Program-made: the position numbers and the translations under genes | The notes under the pieces: model-generated | Database searches by the model: none | What the model was told of the DNA's origin: nothing | The model's input: only the letters and a program-made list of their open reading frames with translations | Shown: one piece after another, positions 1 to 6,068 of the stretch | Numbering within the stretch: the first letter of the stretch is position 1 | Layout of the letters: each line of letters starts with the position of its first letter | From: Hadesarchaea archaeon | Lineage (GTDB): Archaea > Hadarchaeota > Hadarchaeia > Hadarchaeales > Hadarchaeaceae | DNA length: 6,629 bases | Assembly: GCA_030616505.1 (NCBI GenBank) | Contig: JAUWXD010000016.1 | Coordinates: 1-6,629, forward strand | Direction: 5' to 3'

Positions 1-3
1 GGT

Positions 4-88
4 GCCGGGGTAGCCAAGCCAGGTAAGGCGCACGCCTTGAGAGCGTGTGGCCCTTTGGGCCTCAAGGGTTCGAATCCCTTCCCCGGCG
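4..88 (+). tRNA. tRNA-Ser (anticodon UGA)
   Basis: Complete class II tRNA that reads UCA serine codons. Visible structure: acceptor stem GCCGGGG (4-10) pairs with CCCCGGC (81-87). A 3-bp D stem (13-15 with 27-29) encloses a loop with the invariant GG at 22-23. The anticodon stem CACGC (31-35) pairs with GCGTG (43-47) around loop CTTGAGA, putting anticodon TGA at 38-40. A long variable arm has five base pairs (49-53 with 57-61) and a TTT loop. The T stem AAGGG/CCCTT (64-68, 76-80) carries loop TTCGAAT. The long variable arm, the UGA anticodon and the discriminator base G at 88 all agree with serine. CCA is not encoded and must be added after transcription. No intron interrupts the anticodon loop. 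The promoter lies outside the window, because only 3 bases precede the gene. The archease start codon is 12 bases downstream. Confidence 0.97.
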
Positions 89-90
89 CT

Positions 91-95
91 GGGAG
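91..95 (+). promoter_or_regulatory. ribosome-binding site of archease, directly after the tRNA
   Basis: GGGAG lies 5 bases before the ATG at 101 and can pair with the archaeal 16S rRNA 3' end. It sits only two bases beyond the tRNA discriminator base. It supports the start at 101 over an in-frame upstream start at 47, which lies inside the tRNA gene. If tRNase Z trims the tRNA here, the archease mRNA would begin with this site in a 12-base leader; that is an inference. Confidence 0.65.
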
Positions 96-100
96 ATAAC

Positions 101-526
101 ATGAAGCGCTTCGAGTGGGTCGAGCATCCGTCGGACATCGGCTTCCGGGCTTATGGACGCGATTTAGCCGAGGCTTTTGAGAACGCTGCCTTAGCACTAT
201 TTGAGGTGATGGTGGACACGAGCAAGGTCGAGCCGCAAGAAGAAGTCGAAATCGAGTTGGAGGCTGAAGATGAGGGGGCATTGTTATATGACTGGTTGGA
301 CAAACTCATCTACTCTCATGATACGAGAGGGTTGGTCATGTCAAAATTCGAGGTCGATATTTCAAAATCACCGAATAAGTTAAAACTTAAAGCAAAAGCA
401 TGGGGTGAACCGTTTAACCCAGCCCAGCATCACGAGCGAGGAGCGGTCAAAGCGATGACATACCACATGATGGAAATCAAACATGAGAAGGAACGTTGCT
501 GGGTGCAGGCGGTCGTAGATATCTAA
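101..526 (+). CDS. archease, activator of the RNA ligase RtcB
   Basis: 141-residue archease, full length for the family. Archease speeds multiple turnover of RtcB by promoting guanylylation of its active-site histidine, so it acts in tRNA splicing and RNA repair in the cytoplasm. Visible signature: N-terminal HPSDIG (residues 9-14), MVD ending at Asp39, a central WLDKLIY (65-71), the HERGAVKAMTYH block (111-122), and a C-terminus ending VVDI with Asp140. From family knowledge, the conserved acidic residues near the N-terminus (Asp12, Asp39) and at the C-terminus (Asp140) are the likely divalent-metal site needed for activation. The reading frame stays open upstream into the tRNA, but those codons translate tRNA sequence. 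ATG 101 has a ribosome-binding site and begins the conserved family N-terminus. The rtcB gene follows after 60 bases, so activator and target enzyme are neighbours, a pairing known in other prokaryotes. Confidence 0.95.
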   Translation: MKRFEWVEHPSDIGFRAYGRDLAEAFENAALALFEVMVDTSKVEPQEEVEIELEAEDEGALLYDWLDKLIYSHDTRGLVMSKFEVDISKSPNKLKLKAKAWGEPFNPAQHHERGAVKAMTYHMMEIKHEKERCWVQAVVDI

Positions 527-586
527 CTGTAATCTCACGACAGAAGGGTAATTAGAGCATGATACATTATTTATTCTGGTGGAAAA
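527..586 (+). other. spacer between archease and rtcB, possible weak promoter
   Basis: This is the longest non-coding stretch in the window and is about two-thirds A+T, richer than the flanking genes. It holds TAATTAGA (549-556) and TTATTTAT (567-574), which loosely resemble archaeal TATA elements. Neither has a convincing upstream BRE. The second would place a start site inside rtcB, if the usual distance of about 25 bases applies. There is no clear hairpin followed by a T run, so I see no terminator. A promoter for rtcB and the downstream genes here is possible but unproven; read-through from the tRNA/archease unit is the alternative. Confidence 0.3.
578..582 (+). promoter_or_regulatory. 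ribosome-binding site of rtcB
   Basis: GGTGG lies 4 bases before the ATG at 587 and matches the GGTG core of the archaeal Shine-Dalgarno sequence. The upstream ATG at 559 is out of frame with rtcB, so this site fixes the start at 587. Confidence 0.6.
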
Positions 587-2041
587 ATGCCATGGACGGG
601 CGAGATAAAACAAATCGATGAAGTACGCTGGGAAATCCCCCAGGACTACAAACGAGGCATGCGAGTCCCTGTGCGGATTTACGCTGACGCCGAGTTGCTG
701 AACGAGATGCGTAGGGACCTGACGCTTGAGCAAGCTACTAACGTTAGCTTTCTTCAAGGAATTTACAAATATAGCATCGCCCTACCAGATGGTCATCAAG
801 GATATGGGTTTCCAATTGGAGGAGTCGCTGCAACCGATGCAGAAACAGGCGTCATCAGCCCAGGGGGCGTCGGATACGATATCAACTGTGGAGTACGGTT
901 GTTGCAGACAAATCTTGATAAAAACGACGTTGAGCCAAAACTCCGCGAATTAGTTGGCGCGTTCTTCCGAAACGTGCCCTCCGGCTTGGGCAGCAAAGGA
1001 AAGGTCAGGCTTACTTACTCCCAGCTTAACGAGGTCCTTGAGAACGGCGTGAAGTGGGCTGTTGAAAATGGTTTTGGTTGGAAAGAAGACATGGAAAGAC
1101 TTGAAGAGGGAGGGTGCCTTACCAGCGCCGATGCAAGTAAAGTAAGTCAGCGTGCAAAAGAGCGCGGTCTCCCTCAGCTTGGTAGCCTTGGAAGCGGAAA
1201 TCATTTTTTGGAGATTCAAGTAGTTGATAAAATTCTTGACCCGGAAGTAGCTCGGTCCTTTGGGATAACTCACGAAGGACAAGTCACGGTTATGATTCAT
1301 ACAGGGTCGAGAGGCCTAGGTCACCAAGTCTGCTCCGACTATTTAAGAACCATGGAACCTATCGTTAGAAAATATGGTATAACTCTCCCAGATAGAGAGC
1401 TTGTTAACGTACCGATTAGTTCACCTGAGGGGCAGGCATATCTCGCAGCGATGGCATGCGCTGCAAACTACGGCTTCACAAACAGACAAATGATCACGCA
1501 TTGGGTGAGAGAATCGTTCGCGGAAGTCTTTGGGCAAGATGCCGAAAAATTGGGCCTACACCTTATCTATGGGCTCGCACACAACATCGCTAAGTTCGAG
1601 GAGCACCGAGTCGACGGAAAGCAAAAGCGGGTCTGTGTGCACAGGAAAGGCGCCACTCGCGCGTTCCCACCGGGGCATCCTGATGTTCCCTCAAAGTACC
1701 GGAGCGTTGGGCAACCAGTCCTCATCCCGGGAGATATGGGCACAGCCTCATACGTGATGGTTGGGACCGAGCAAGGCATGCAGGAGACCTTTGCATCAAC
1801 CGCTCACGGCGCTGGACGCCACATGAGCCGAACCGCGGCCCTCAAACGGTTCTGGGGTGAGAATATCCGCAAAGAACTCGAAGCTAAAGGCATCATCGTT
1901 AAAGCAGCGAAAATTTCAGTTATAGCTGAGGAGGCGCCTGACGCATACAAAAATATTGACAAGGTGGTAGAGGTTTCCCACAAGGCTGGAATCGCTCGAA
2001 TGGTCGCTCGACTGAAACCCATTGGTGTAACAAAGGGCTAG
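587..2041 (+). CDS. rtcB: RtcB, tRNA-splicing ligase (3'-phosphate/5'-hydroxyl RNA ligase)
   Basis: 484-residue RtcB, very close in length and sequence to the well-studied Pyrococcus enzyme as I recall it. It joins RNA 2',3'-cyclic phosphate or 3'-phosphate ends to 5'-hydroxyl ends, using GTP and Mn2+ through a guanylylated histidine. Active-site residues are all present by motif: Asp98 and Cys101 in GYDINCGVR, Asn205 and His206 in GSGNHFLE, His238 in MIHTGSRGLGHQ, His332 in AHNI, and the nucleotide-accepting His407 in AHGAGRHMSR. HRKGATRAFPPGH (352-364) and the C-terminal PIGVTKG are also typical. The gene has no intein, although some archaeal RtcB genes carry one near the metal-binding Cys. 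Archease lies just upstream. The SPOUT methyltransferase starts 4 bases after the stop, so co-transcription is likely. Expected roles are tRNA exon joining and sealing of pre-rRNA processing ends. Confidence 0.98.
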   Translation: MPWTGEIKQIDEVRWEIPQDYKRGMRVPVRIYADAELLNEMRRDLTLEQATNVSFLQGIYKYSIALPDGHQGYGFPIGGVAATDAETGVISPGGVGYDINCGVRLLQTNLDKNDVEPKLRELVGAFFRNVPSGLGSKGKVRLTYSQLNEVLENGVKWAVENGFGWKEDMERLEEGGCLTSADASKVSQRAKERGLPQLGSLGSGNHFLEIQVVDKILDPEVARSFGITHEGQVTVMIHTGSRGLGHQVCSDYLRTMEPIVRKYGITLPDRELVNVPISSPEGQAYLAAMACAANYGFTNRQMITHWVRESFAEVFGQDAEKLGLHLIYGLAHNIAKFEEHRVDGKQKRVCVHRKGATRAFPPGHPDVPSKYRSVGQPVLIPGDMGTASYVMVGTEQGMQETFASTAHGAGRHMSRTAALKRFWGENIRKELEAKGIIVKAAKISVIAEEAPDAYKNIDKVVEVSHKAGIARMVARLKPIGVTKG

Positions 2042-2045
2042 AGAC

Positions 2046-2894
2046 ATGACATCGAAACTTTCAGTATCTATTCTTTTGCCGACCTCGCTGGTGGCCGATG
2101 CTTCAGAGCTCCGCCAGAAAACGGTCAAAATTGGTTCAATAGGGCGTGCGCTTGCCATCTTCGGTGTCGATAAAGTTTGTATTTACAACGATGACGATTC
2201 AAATACGAAAAACCAAGCTATTGAAGCTAAGTTAATCATCTCTCTTCTGAATTACATGGAAACACCGCAATATCTACGCAAGTTGCTTTTCCCCCACACC
2301 AGCGAACTTCGCTACGCTGGCTTGCTCCCTCCTTTGAGGACGCCCCACCACCCACTCAGGAACGAAAAAAACAAACTCGGAGACTACCGCGAGGGAGTTG
2401 TCATCGAAACCAACAAAAACCAAAGCCTGTTGGAGATAGGTCTCCCTGAAAAAGCGGTTGTTGGTGAAAAATTCAAAGTTGGCCGGCGGTTGACAGTCAA
2501 ACTAGGAAAAAAATCTGGCAACGTCATACCAGTCACACCCGCAGTGAGAGCCGAAGTTCCATTGTACTGGGGATACGAAATCATGCAGGCGGGGGGGCTC
2601 GCGGAGGGCTTAAAAGTACTGAAGACTGATTATTCTGTCGGCACATCGCGGCTCGGCCAAAATTTATATGAAGCCGTGCAAGCGATAAAGAGTAGCAAAT
2701 CTCACAGCGTGGCAGTAACCTTCGGGGGGCCCTATGCGGGTCTCTTTGAGATTTGCGAGCGCCAGGGCGTCGATGCTGATGAACTCTTCGACGCCATAAT
2801 CAACACGATTCCGGACCAAGGTACGGCGACAGTCCGGACCGAGGAGGCGCTTGTAGCCACACTCGCGCTACTGAACATGCTCATCGAGGGATAG
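2046..2894 (+). CDS. SPOUT-superfamily RNA methyltransferase (DUF171/C9orf114-like)
   Basis: 282-residue protein of the family that includes human SPOUT1 (C9orf114), Pfam 'Putative RNA methyltransferase'. Layout seen: an N-terminal Rossmann-like part (about 4-100) ending in the family signature LRYAGLLPPLRTPHHPL (88-104); an insertion of about 105-165 that is probably an OB-like RNA-binding domain (REGVVIE, VGEKFKVGRRLTVKLG); and a C-terminal part (about 170-282) with VAVTFGGPYAGL (222-233) and IPDQGTATVRTEEA (255-268), the segments expected to form the trefoil knot that binds S-adenosylmethionine. The family is linked to uridine N3 methylation of large-subunit rRNA in eukaryotes; the archaeal target is not shown by this sequence. 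The upstream ribosome-binding site is weak (GGG at 2035-2037, GAG at 2041-2043), which suggests coupling to rtcB translation, 4 bases away. uL3 starts one base after the stop. Confidence 0.88.
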   Translation: MTSKLSVSILLPTSLVADASELRQKTVKIGSIGRALAIFGVDKVCIYNDDDSNTKNQAIEAKLIISLLNYMETPQYLRKLLFPHTSELRYAGLLPPLRTPHHPLRNEKNKLGDYREGVVIETNKNQSLLEIGLPEKAVVGEKFKVGRRLTVKLGKKSGNVIPVTPAVRAEVPLYWGYEIMQAGGLAEGLKVLKTDYSVGTSRLGQNLYEAVQAIKSSKSHSVAVTFGGPYAGLFEICERQGVDADELFDAIINTIPDQGTATVRTEEALVATLALLNMLIEG

Positions 2895-2895
2895 A

Positions 2896-3906
2896 ATGGG
2901 AAGACGAAAGCACAGACCGAGACGGGGCTCGTTAGCATACATGCCCCGTGTGCGGGCACCCAGACCGATTGCCCAAGTGCGGGCATGGTCAGCGGGAGCT
3001 AAACTTGGACTACAGGGATTCGCCGGTTACAAAGCAGGGATGGTTCAGCTTTTCATGATTGATGACCACAAGGGAAGCCTGACAGCGGGTCAAGAAGTAA
3101 GCGTCCCCGTGACCGTCCTAGAAACGCCACCACTTGTCATCTGTGCGGTTCGTGTTTACACCTCAAGCACAAAAGGGCTAAACACAGCTACGGAGATTTG
3201 GACAACCGAACTTCCAAAAGAACTCTCTCGTGCTTTGAACCTTCCCAAAAAATACGACGCTCAAAAAGCTCTCGAGCGGGCTGAAGCGCTAGTCAAAGAA
3301 GGCAATGTTAAAGACATCCGTGTAATTGCCTGTACCCAACCAAAGGTCACCAATCTCTCGAAGAAAAAACCAGACTTGCTCGAGATCCGCGTCGGGGGCA
3401 GCTCGGTTGAGGAACGCTGGAATTATTCTAAGGGACTGCTCGGAAAACATGTCAAGGCAGGGGATGTGTTCAAGGAAGGAGAGTACGCCGATGTCCTTGC
3501 GATAACCAAAGGCAAAGGGTTCCAAGGTCCAGTCAAACGTTGGGGAATCAAAATATTGCCCAGGAAAAGTGAAGAGGGACACCGACAGGTAGGAACACTT
3601 GGTCCATGGACCCCTGCGCGAGTTATGTGGACGGTTCCAGCCTCGGGACAGATGGGCTACCATCAACGCACTGAGCTCAACAAACGTGTTTTGAAGATGG
3701 GAAGCGAGGGTAAGGAAATCACACCAAGTGGAGGTTTTCTACGTTACGGTCAAGTAAAAGGGGAATTCTTGGTATTGGCAGGCTCGGTCCCTGGACCCAC
3801 AAAACGTCTTGTGCAGCTCAGGTGGCCTATGAGGCTGTCGCGGGGTGCCCCAACCTCACCGCCATCCATCACCTACGTGAGTACTGTATCACAACAGGGT
3901 GCGTAA
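2896..3906 (+). CDS. rpl3: large-subunit ribosomal protein uL3 (L3)
   Basis: 336-residue archaeal/eukaryotic-type uL3, a primary 23S rRNA-binding protein whose loops reach towards the peptidyl-transferase centre. The N-terminus GRRKHRPRRGSLAYMPR matches the conserved uL3 start, so ATG 2896 is preferred over the internal ATG at 2941. Other visible blocks are GFAGYKAGM (41-49), KGKGFQGPVKRWGIK (205-219), GPWTPARVMW (236-245) and GQMGYHQRTELNK (251-263), which belong to the extended central finger, and a C-terminal ITYVST. Length is normal for archaea. The start lies one base after the stop of the methyltransferase gene and is preceded by GAGGG (2886-2890 region). It opens the archaeal S10 ribosomal cluster; unlike in bacteria, no uS10 gene stands before it. 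uL4 follows after 2 bases. Confidence 0.98.
   Translation: MGRRKHRPRRGSLAYMPRVRAPRPIAQVRAWSAGAKLGLQGFAGYKAGMVQLFMIDDHKGSLTAGQEVSVPVTVLETPPLVICAVRVYTSSTKGLNTATEIWTTELPKELSRALNLPKKYDAQKALERAEALVKEGNVKDIRVIACTQPKVTNLSKKKPDLLEIRVGGSSVEERWNYSKGLLGKHVKAGDVFKEGEYADVLAITKGKGFQGPVKRWGIKILPRKSEEGHRQVGTLGPWTPARVMWTVPASGQMGYHQRTELNKRVLKMGSEGKEITPSGGFLRYGQVKGEFLVLAGSVPGPTKRLVQLRWPMRLSRGAPTSPPSITYVSTVSQQGA
3898..3901 (+). promoter_or_regulatory. ribosome-binding site that decides the uL4 start
   Basis: GGTG lies 7 bases before the ATG at 3909, just ahead of the uL3 stop codon. It supports the start at 3909. The longer in-frame alternative from 3822 would overlap uL3 by about 85 bases and add 29 residues unlike any uL4 N-terminus. 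Confidence 0.5.
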
Positions 3907-3908
3907 AC

Positions 3909-4691
3909 ATGAAGATCCAAGTGCTTTCTCTAGAAGGAAAACCGCTCGAAGAAATCGAGCTTCCGCTAATCTTTGCCACAGAGATAAGACCCGATGTGAT
4001 AAAACGTGCTGTCCTTGCCGCTCAAACTGCTAGGCTCCAACCGTGGGGGGTAGACGAGATGGCCGGCAAACGAACATCTGCAGAAACATGGGGCAAAGGA
4101 TTTGGAGCCGCCCGTGTGCGCCGAGTGAAGGGGACTAAATCTCCTGCTGCGGGCAAAGGAGCAGTTGCACCTCACACGGTGGGGGGCAGACGAGCCCACC
4201 CACCAAAAGTTGAAAAGGTGCTTAGGGAGCGCATAAACAAAAAGGAGCGCCGCCTCGCCATTCGCTCCGCAATAGCAGCCACCAAGGAGAAAAAACTCGT
4301 CGTCTTTCGGGGGCACATCATTGACAAAGTCACCGCGCTTCCTGTGGTCGTAAGTGATGAGCTCGAGGGACTAAAAACGTCGGGAGAGGCCAAGGGTGTG
4401 CTCCAGAAGTTGGGATTATGGAACGATGTCGAACGGGTGAATGAAAGCAAACGAGTGCGGGCTGGACGTGGTAAAATGAGGGGCAGAAAATACAAACAGG
4501 CGGTTGGACCGCTCATCATAATCGGCGAGGATAAGGGAATCAGCCGCGGGGCAAGAAACTTCCCAGGCATCGAGGTAATGAAGGTGCCGTTACTCAATGC
4601 GGAGACGCTTGCCCCCGGAGGCACACCTGGGCGACTAACTCTTTGGACTAGAGGAGCCATCCAAAAATTGGCTGGAGGGTTATTCACATGA
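3909..4691 (+). CDS. rpl4: large-subunit ribosomal protein uL4 (L4, archaeal L1e type)
   Basis: 260-residue archaeal uL4, which lines the peptide exit tunnel and binds 23S rRNA early in assembly. The conserved globular start is MKIQVLSLEGKPLEEIELP, followed by FATEIRPDVIKRAVLAAQ (22-39). A basic extended loop (about 45-107) contains GKRTSAETWGKGFGAARV and GGRRAHPP; this is the tunnel-reaching arm. GRGKMRGRKYK (186-196) and RGARNFPGIEV (213-223) are typical family blocks, and the C-terminus carries LAPGGTPGRLTLWT. An in-frame reading upstream to 3822 exists but lies inside uL3 coding sequence and is rejected. The gene starts 2 bases after the uL3 stop and its TGA overlaps the uL23 ATG by 4 bases, indicating coupled translation. 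Confidence 0.97.
   Translation: MKIQVLSLEGKPLEEIELPLIFATEIRPDVIKRAVLAAQTARLQPWGVDEMAGKRTSAETWGKGFGAARVRRVKGTKSPAAGKGAVAPHTVGGRRAHPPKVEKVLRERINKKERRLAIRSAIAATKEKKLVVFRGHIIDKVTALPVVVSDELEGLKTSGEAKGVLQKLGLWNDVERVNESKRVRAGRGKMRGRKYKQAVGPLIIIGEDKGISRGARNFPGIEVMKVPLLNAETLAPGGTPGRLTLWTRGAIQKLAGGLFT
4674..4680 (+). promoter_or_regulatory. ribosome-binding site of uL23
   Basis: GGAGGGT lies 7 bases before the ATG at 4688, inside the last codons of uL4. It is a strong match to the 16S anti-Shine-Dalgarno sequence, so uL23 can load ribosomes directly as well as through the overlapping ATGA junction. Confidence 0.6.
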
Positions 4692-4951
4692 AGGACCCGC
4701 ACAAAGTACTGCTCTACCCGCAGGCGACGGAGAAAGCCGTGAAACTAATCGAATCCGAAAACAAGCTAATATTCATCGTCGCAAATGATGCCACCAAATC
4801 CGACGTCAAACATGCTGTGGAAACACTTTTTGAGGTGAAAGTGGACAACGTGGGGACGGGGATAACTCCAGATGGAAAAAAGCGCGCTTACGTGAAACTC
4901 GCGCCAGAGTTTATGGCTGATGAAGTAGCCGCCAAATTGGGGATGATTTGA
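4688..4951 (+). CDS. rpl23: large-subunit ribosomal protein uL23 (L23)
   Basis: 87-residue archaeal uL23, which sits at the rim of the peptide exit tunnel and contacts 23S rRNA domain III; it is the docking point for signal recognition particle and other nascent-chain factors. Visible family blocks: PQATEKAVKLIESENKLIF (11-29), the ATKSDVKHAVETLFEVKV segment (35-52), GITPDGKKRAYVKL (58-71) and the end AAKLGMI. Length is standard for archaeal uL23, which lacks the long N-terminal extension of eukaryotic homologues. The ATG overlaps the uL4 stop (ATGA), and the uL23 stop is immediately followed by the uL2 ATG with no spacer. Confidence 0.97.
   Translation: MKDPHKVLLYPQATEKAVKLIESENKLIFIVANDATKSDVKHAVETLFEVKVDNVGTGITPDGKKRAYVKLAPEFMADEVAAKLGMI
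4940..4947 (+). promoter_or_regulatory. ribosome-binding site of uL2
   Basis: GGGATGAT lies 4 bases before the ATG at 4952 and resembles the GGAGGTGAT consensus with one gap. It lies within the last codons of uL23. Confidence 0.5.
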
Positions 4952-5659
4952 ATGGGTAAACGTATTAGGGCACAACGACCTGGACAAGGTTCGCCTACTT
5001 ACCGATCGAAATCCTGGAGAAGCCTAGGCGAAGTGAAATTGCCTCCGCCCGAGGAAACTGGAGAAGCAACCGTAGTAGACATCCTCAACGATCCTGGCAG
5101 GAGCGCTCCAGTTGCCCGAGTGCGATACGGTGACGGTCAAGAGCGTTTGGTCCTTGCACCCGAGGGAATAAAAGTAGGGGATAGGATAGCCGCTGGCGTC
5201 TCGGTTCCCGTCAAGTTAGGGAATACGCTGTCGCTGGCCGAAATTCCTGAAGGGACCCCAATCCACAATATCGAATCACGACCTGGAGATGGAGGTCGAT
5301 TTGCCAGGTCGTCCGGTACTTATGCTACTTTGATTGCCCACGATGTCGGAATCGCTACTATCCAGCTCCCATCTGGTGAGATAAGAGACATTAACCCCCG
5401 TTGCCGCGCAATCATCGGAACGGTGGCTGGAAGTGGACGTTCGGACAAACCTTTCATTAAAGCTGGAAAACGCCACCATATTATGCTTGCGAGAGGGAAA
5501 CCATACCCTCACGTGCGTGGCGTTGCGATGAACGTCGTTGACCATCCGTTCGGGGGTGGGCGAGGAAAACATGCTGGCAGACCCAAAACGGTTTCTAAAG
5601 GGGCACCCCCAGGTCAAAAAGTGGGGTTAATAGGGGCAAGGAGAACAGGAGAGAGGTGA
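4952..5659 (+). CDS. rpl2: large-subunit ribosomal protein uL2 (L2)
   Basis: 235-residue archaeal uL2, needed for subunit joining and peptidyl-transferase centre structure. The N-terminus MGKRIRAQRPGQGSPTYRS is the usual archaeal form. The central OB-like and SH3-like domains show DPGRSAPVARVRY (47-59), LAPEGIKVGD (68-77), PEGTPIHNIE (99-108) and GRFARSSGTYA (115-125). The catalytic-centre loop VRGVAMNVVDHPFGGG (188-203) carries His198, the equivalent of the conserved functional histidine of bacterial L2. The basic tail KTVSKGAPPGQKVGLIGARRTG is intact. Length is normal for archaea. The gene abuts uL23 without a gap, and its stop codon is embedded in the uS19 ribosome-binding site. Confidence 0.98.
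   Translation: MGKRIRAQRPGQGSPTYRSKSWRSLGEVKLPPPEETGEATVVDILNDPGRSAPVARVRYGDGQERLVLAPEGIKVGDRIAAGVSVPVKLGNTLSLAEIPEGTPIHNIESRPGDGGRFARSSGTYATLIAHDVGIATIQLPSGEIRDINPRCRAIIGTVAGSGRSDKPFIKAGKRHHIMLARGKPYPHVRGVAMNVVDHPFGGGRGKHAGRPKTVSKGAPPGQKVGLIGARRTGER
5653..5659 (+). promoter_or_regulatory. ribosome-binding site of uS19 overlapping the uL2 stop codon
   Basis: GAGGTGA lies 4 bases before the ATG at 5664 and is one of the best matches in the window to the archaeal consensus. Its last three bases are the uL2 stop codon, so termination of uL2 and initiation of uS19 happen on the same few bases. Confidence 0.7.
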
Positions 5660-5663
5660 ACCC

Positions 5664-6062
5664 ATGGTGAAGAAAAAATTTATCTTCAGAGGATACTCAA
5701 TTGAGGAACTCCAAAAGCTGTCCTTGGATGATTTCGCGAAGCTATTGCCAGCACGACAACGGCGTTCATTAGTCAGAGGGCTCACACCCCGGGAAAAGAA
5801 ACTGATTGAACGCATAAGACACGTGAAAGCAGCTGGGAAGGACGGTCCAATCCGAACCCATTGCAGGGAAATGATTGTGCTCCCCGATATGGTTGGCTTG
5901 AAGCTCGCGATTCACAATGGAAAAGAATTCGTCATGGTTGAGGTAAAACCAGAGATGATCGGCCACCGCCTGGGTGAGTTCTCCCAAACTCGGAGGAAAG
6001 TCACTCATGGCATGCCCGGAATAGGCGCAACTAGGAGTTCTTTGTACGTACCACTAAAGTGA
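5664..6062 (+). CDS. rps19: small-subunit ribosomal protein uS19 (S19)
   Basis: 132-residue archaeal uS19, located in the 30S head near the A site and the intersubunit bridge. The archaeal-type N-terminal helical extension FRGYSIEELQKLSLDDFAKL (8-27) and the RQRRSLVRGLTP segment (31-42) precede the conserved core. The core shows GPIRTHCREMIVLPDMVG (61-78), the VEVKPEMIGHRLGEF block (92-106) and SQTRRKVTHGMPGIGATRSS (107-126). Length fits archaeal and eukaryotic uS19, which is longer than the bacterial protein of about 90 residues. It starts 4 bases after uL2 with a strong ribosome-binding site. The uS19 stop TGA forms part of the uL22 ribosome-binding site. Confidence 0.98.
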   Translation: MVKKKFIFRGYSIEELQKLSLDDFAKLLPARQRRSLVRGLTPREKKLIERIRHVKAAGKDGPIRTHCREMIVLPDMVGLKLAIHNGKEFVMVEVKPEMIGHRLGEFSQTRRKVTHGMPGIGATRSSLYVPLK

Positions 6063-6063
6063 T
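6059..6063 (+). promoter_or_regulatory. ribosome-binding site that decides the uL22 start
   Basis: GTGAT lies 5 bases before the ATG at 6069 and overlaps the uS19 stop codon. It favours ATG 6069 over the in-frame TTG at 6063, which would itself overlap this site and have no ribosome-binding site at a usable distance. Confidence 0.55.
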
Positions 6064-6068
6064 TGTCA

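Noticed and set aside
36..42. Possible intron in the tRNA anticodon loop, which would make it a substrate for the neighbouring ligase.
   Set aside because: The anticodon loop is exactly 7 bases (CTTGAGA) between complementary stems, so the gene is intronless.
47..100. An in-frame upstream extension of archease starting inside the tRNA gene.
   Set aside because: Those 18 codons translate tRNA sequence, the ATG at 101 has a ribosome-binding site, and the conserved archease N-terminus begins there.
1..100. tRNA gene as an integration site for a mobile element.
   Set aside because: No integrase, no duplicated tRNA 3' end elsewhere in the window, and the downstream genes are core housekeeping genes.
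380..757. Minus-strand open frame of 125 codons spanning the archease end, the spacer and the rtcB start.
   Set aside because: It covers two well-supported + strand genes and its translation resembles no family I know. No convincing promoter or ribosome-binding site was found for it, although the spacer makes it slightly less certain than other shadows.
860..910. Possible intein at the metal-binding Asp/Cys motif of RtcB.
   Set aside because: The motif GYDINCGVR is continuous and the protein has normal length, so no intein is present.
3822..3908. An in-frame upstream extension of uL4 by 29 residues.
   Set aside because: It lies within uL3 coding sequence, has no resemblance to uL4, and ATG 3909 begins the family's conserved first strand with a ribosome-binding site ahead of it.
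4172..4702. Minus-strand open frame of 176 codons opposite uL4, the longest antisense frame in the window.
   Set aside because: It mirrors a confidently identified ribosomal protein gene, its translation has no recognisable motifs, and it is rich in Ser, Pro and Arg, as expected of an antisense shadow.
6063..6068. TTG at 6063 as the start of uL22.
   Set aside because: ATG 6069 is a stronger start codon with GTGAT at a good distance; the TTG overlaps that site.
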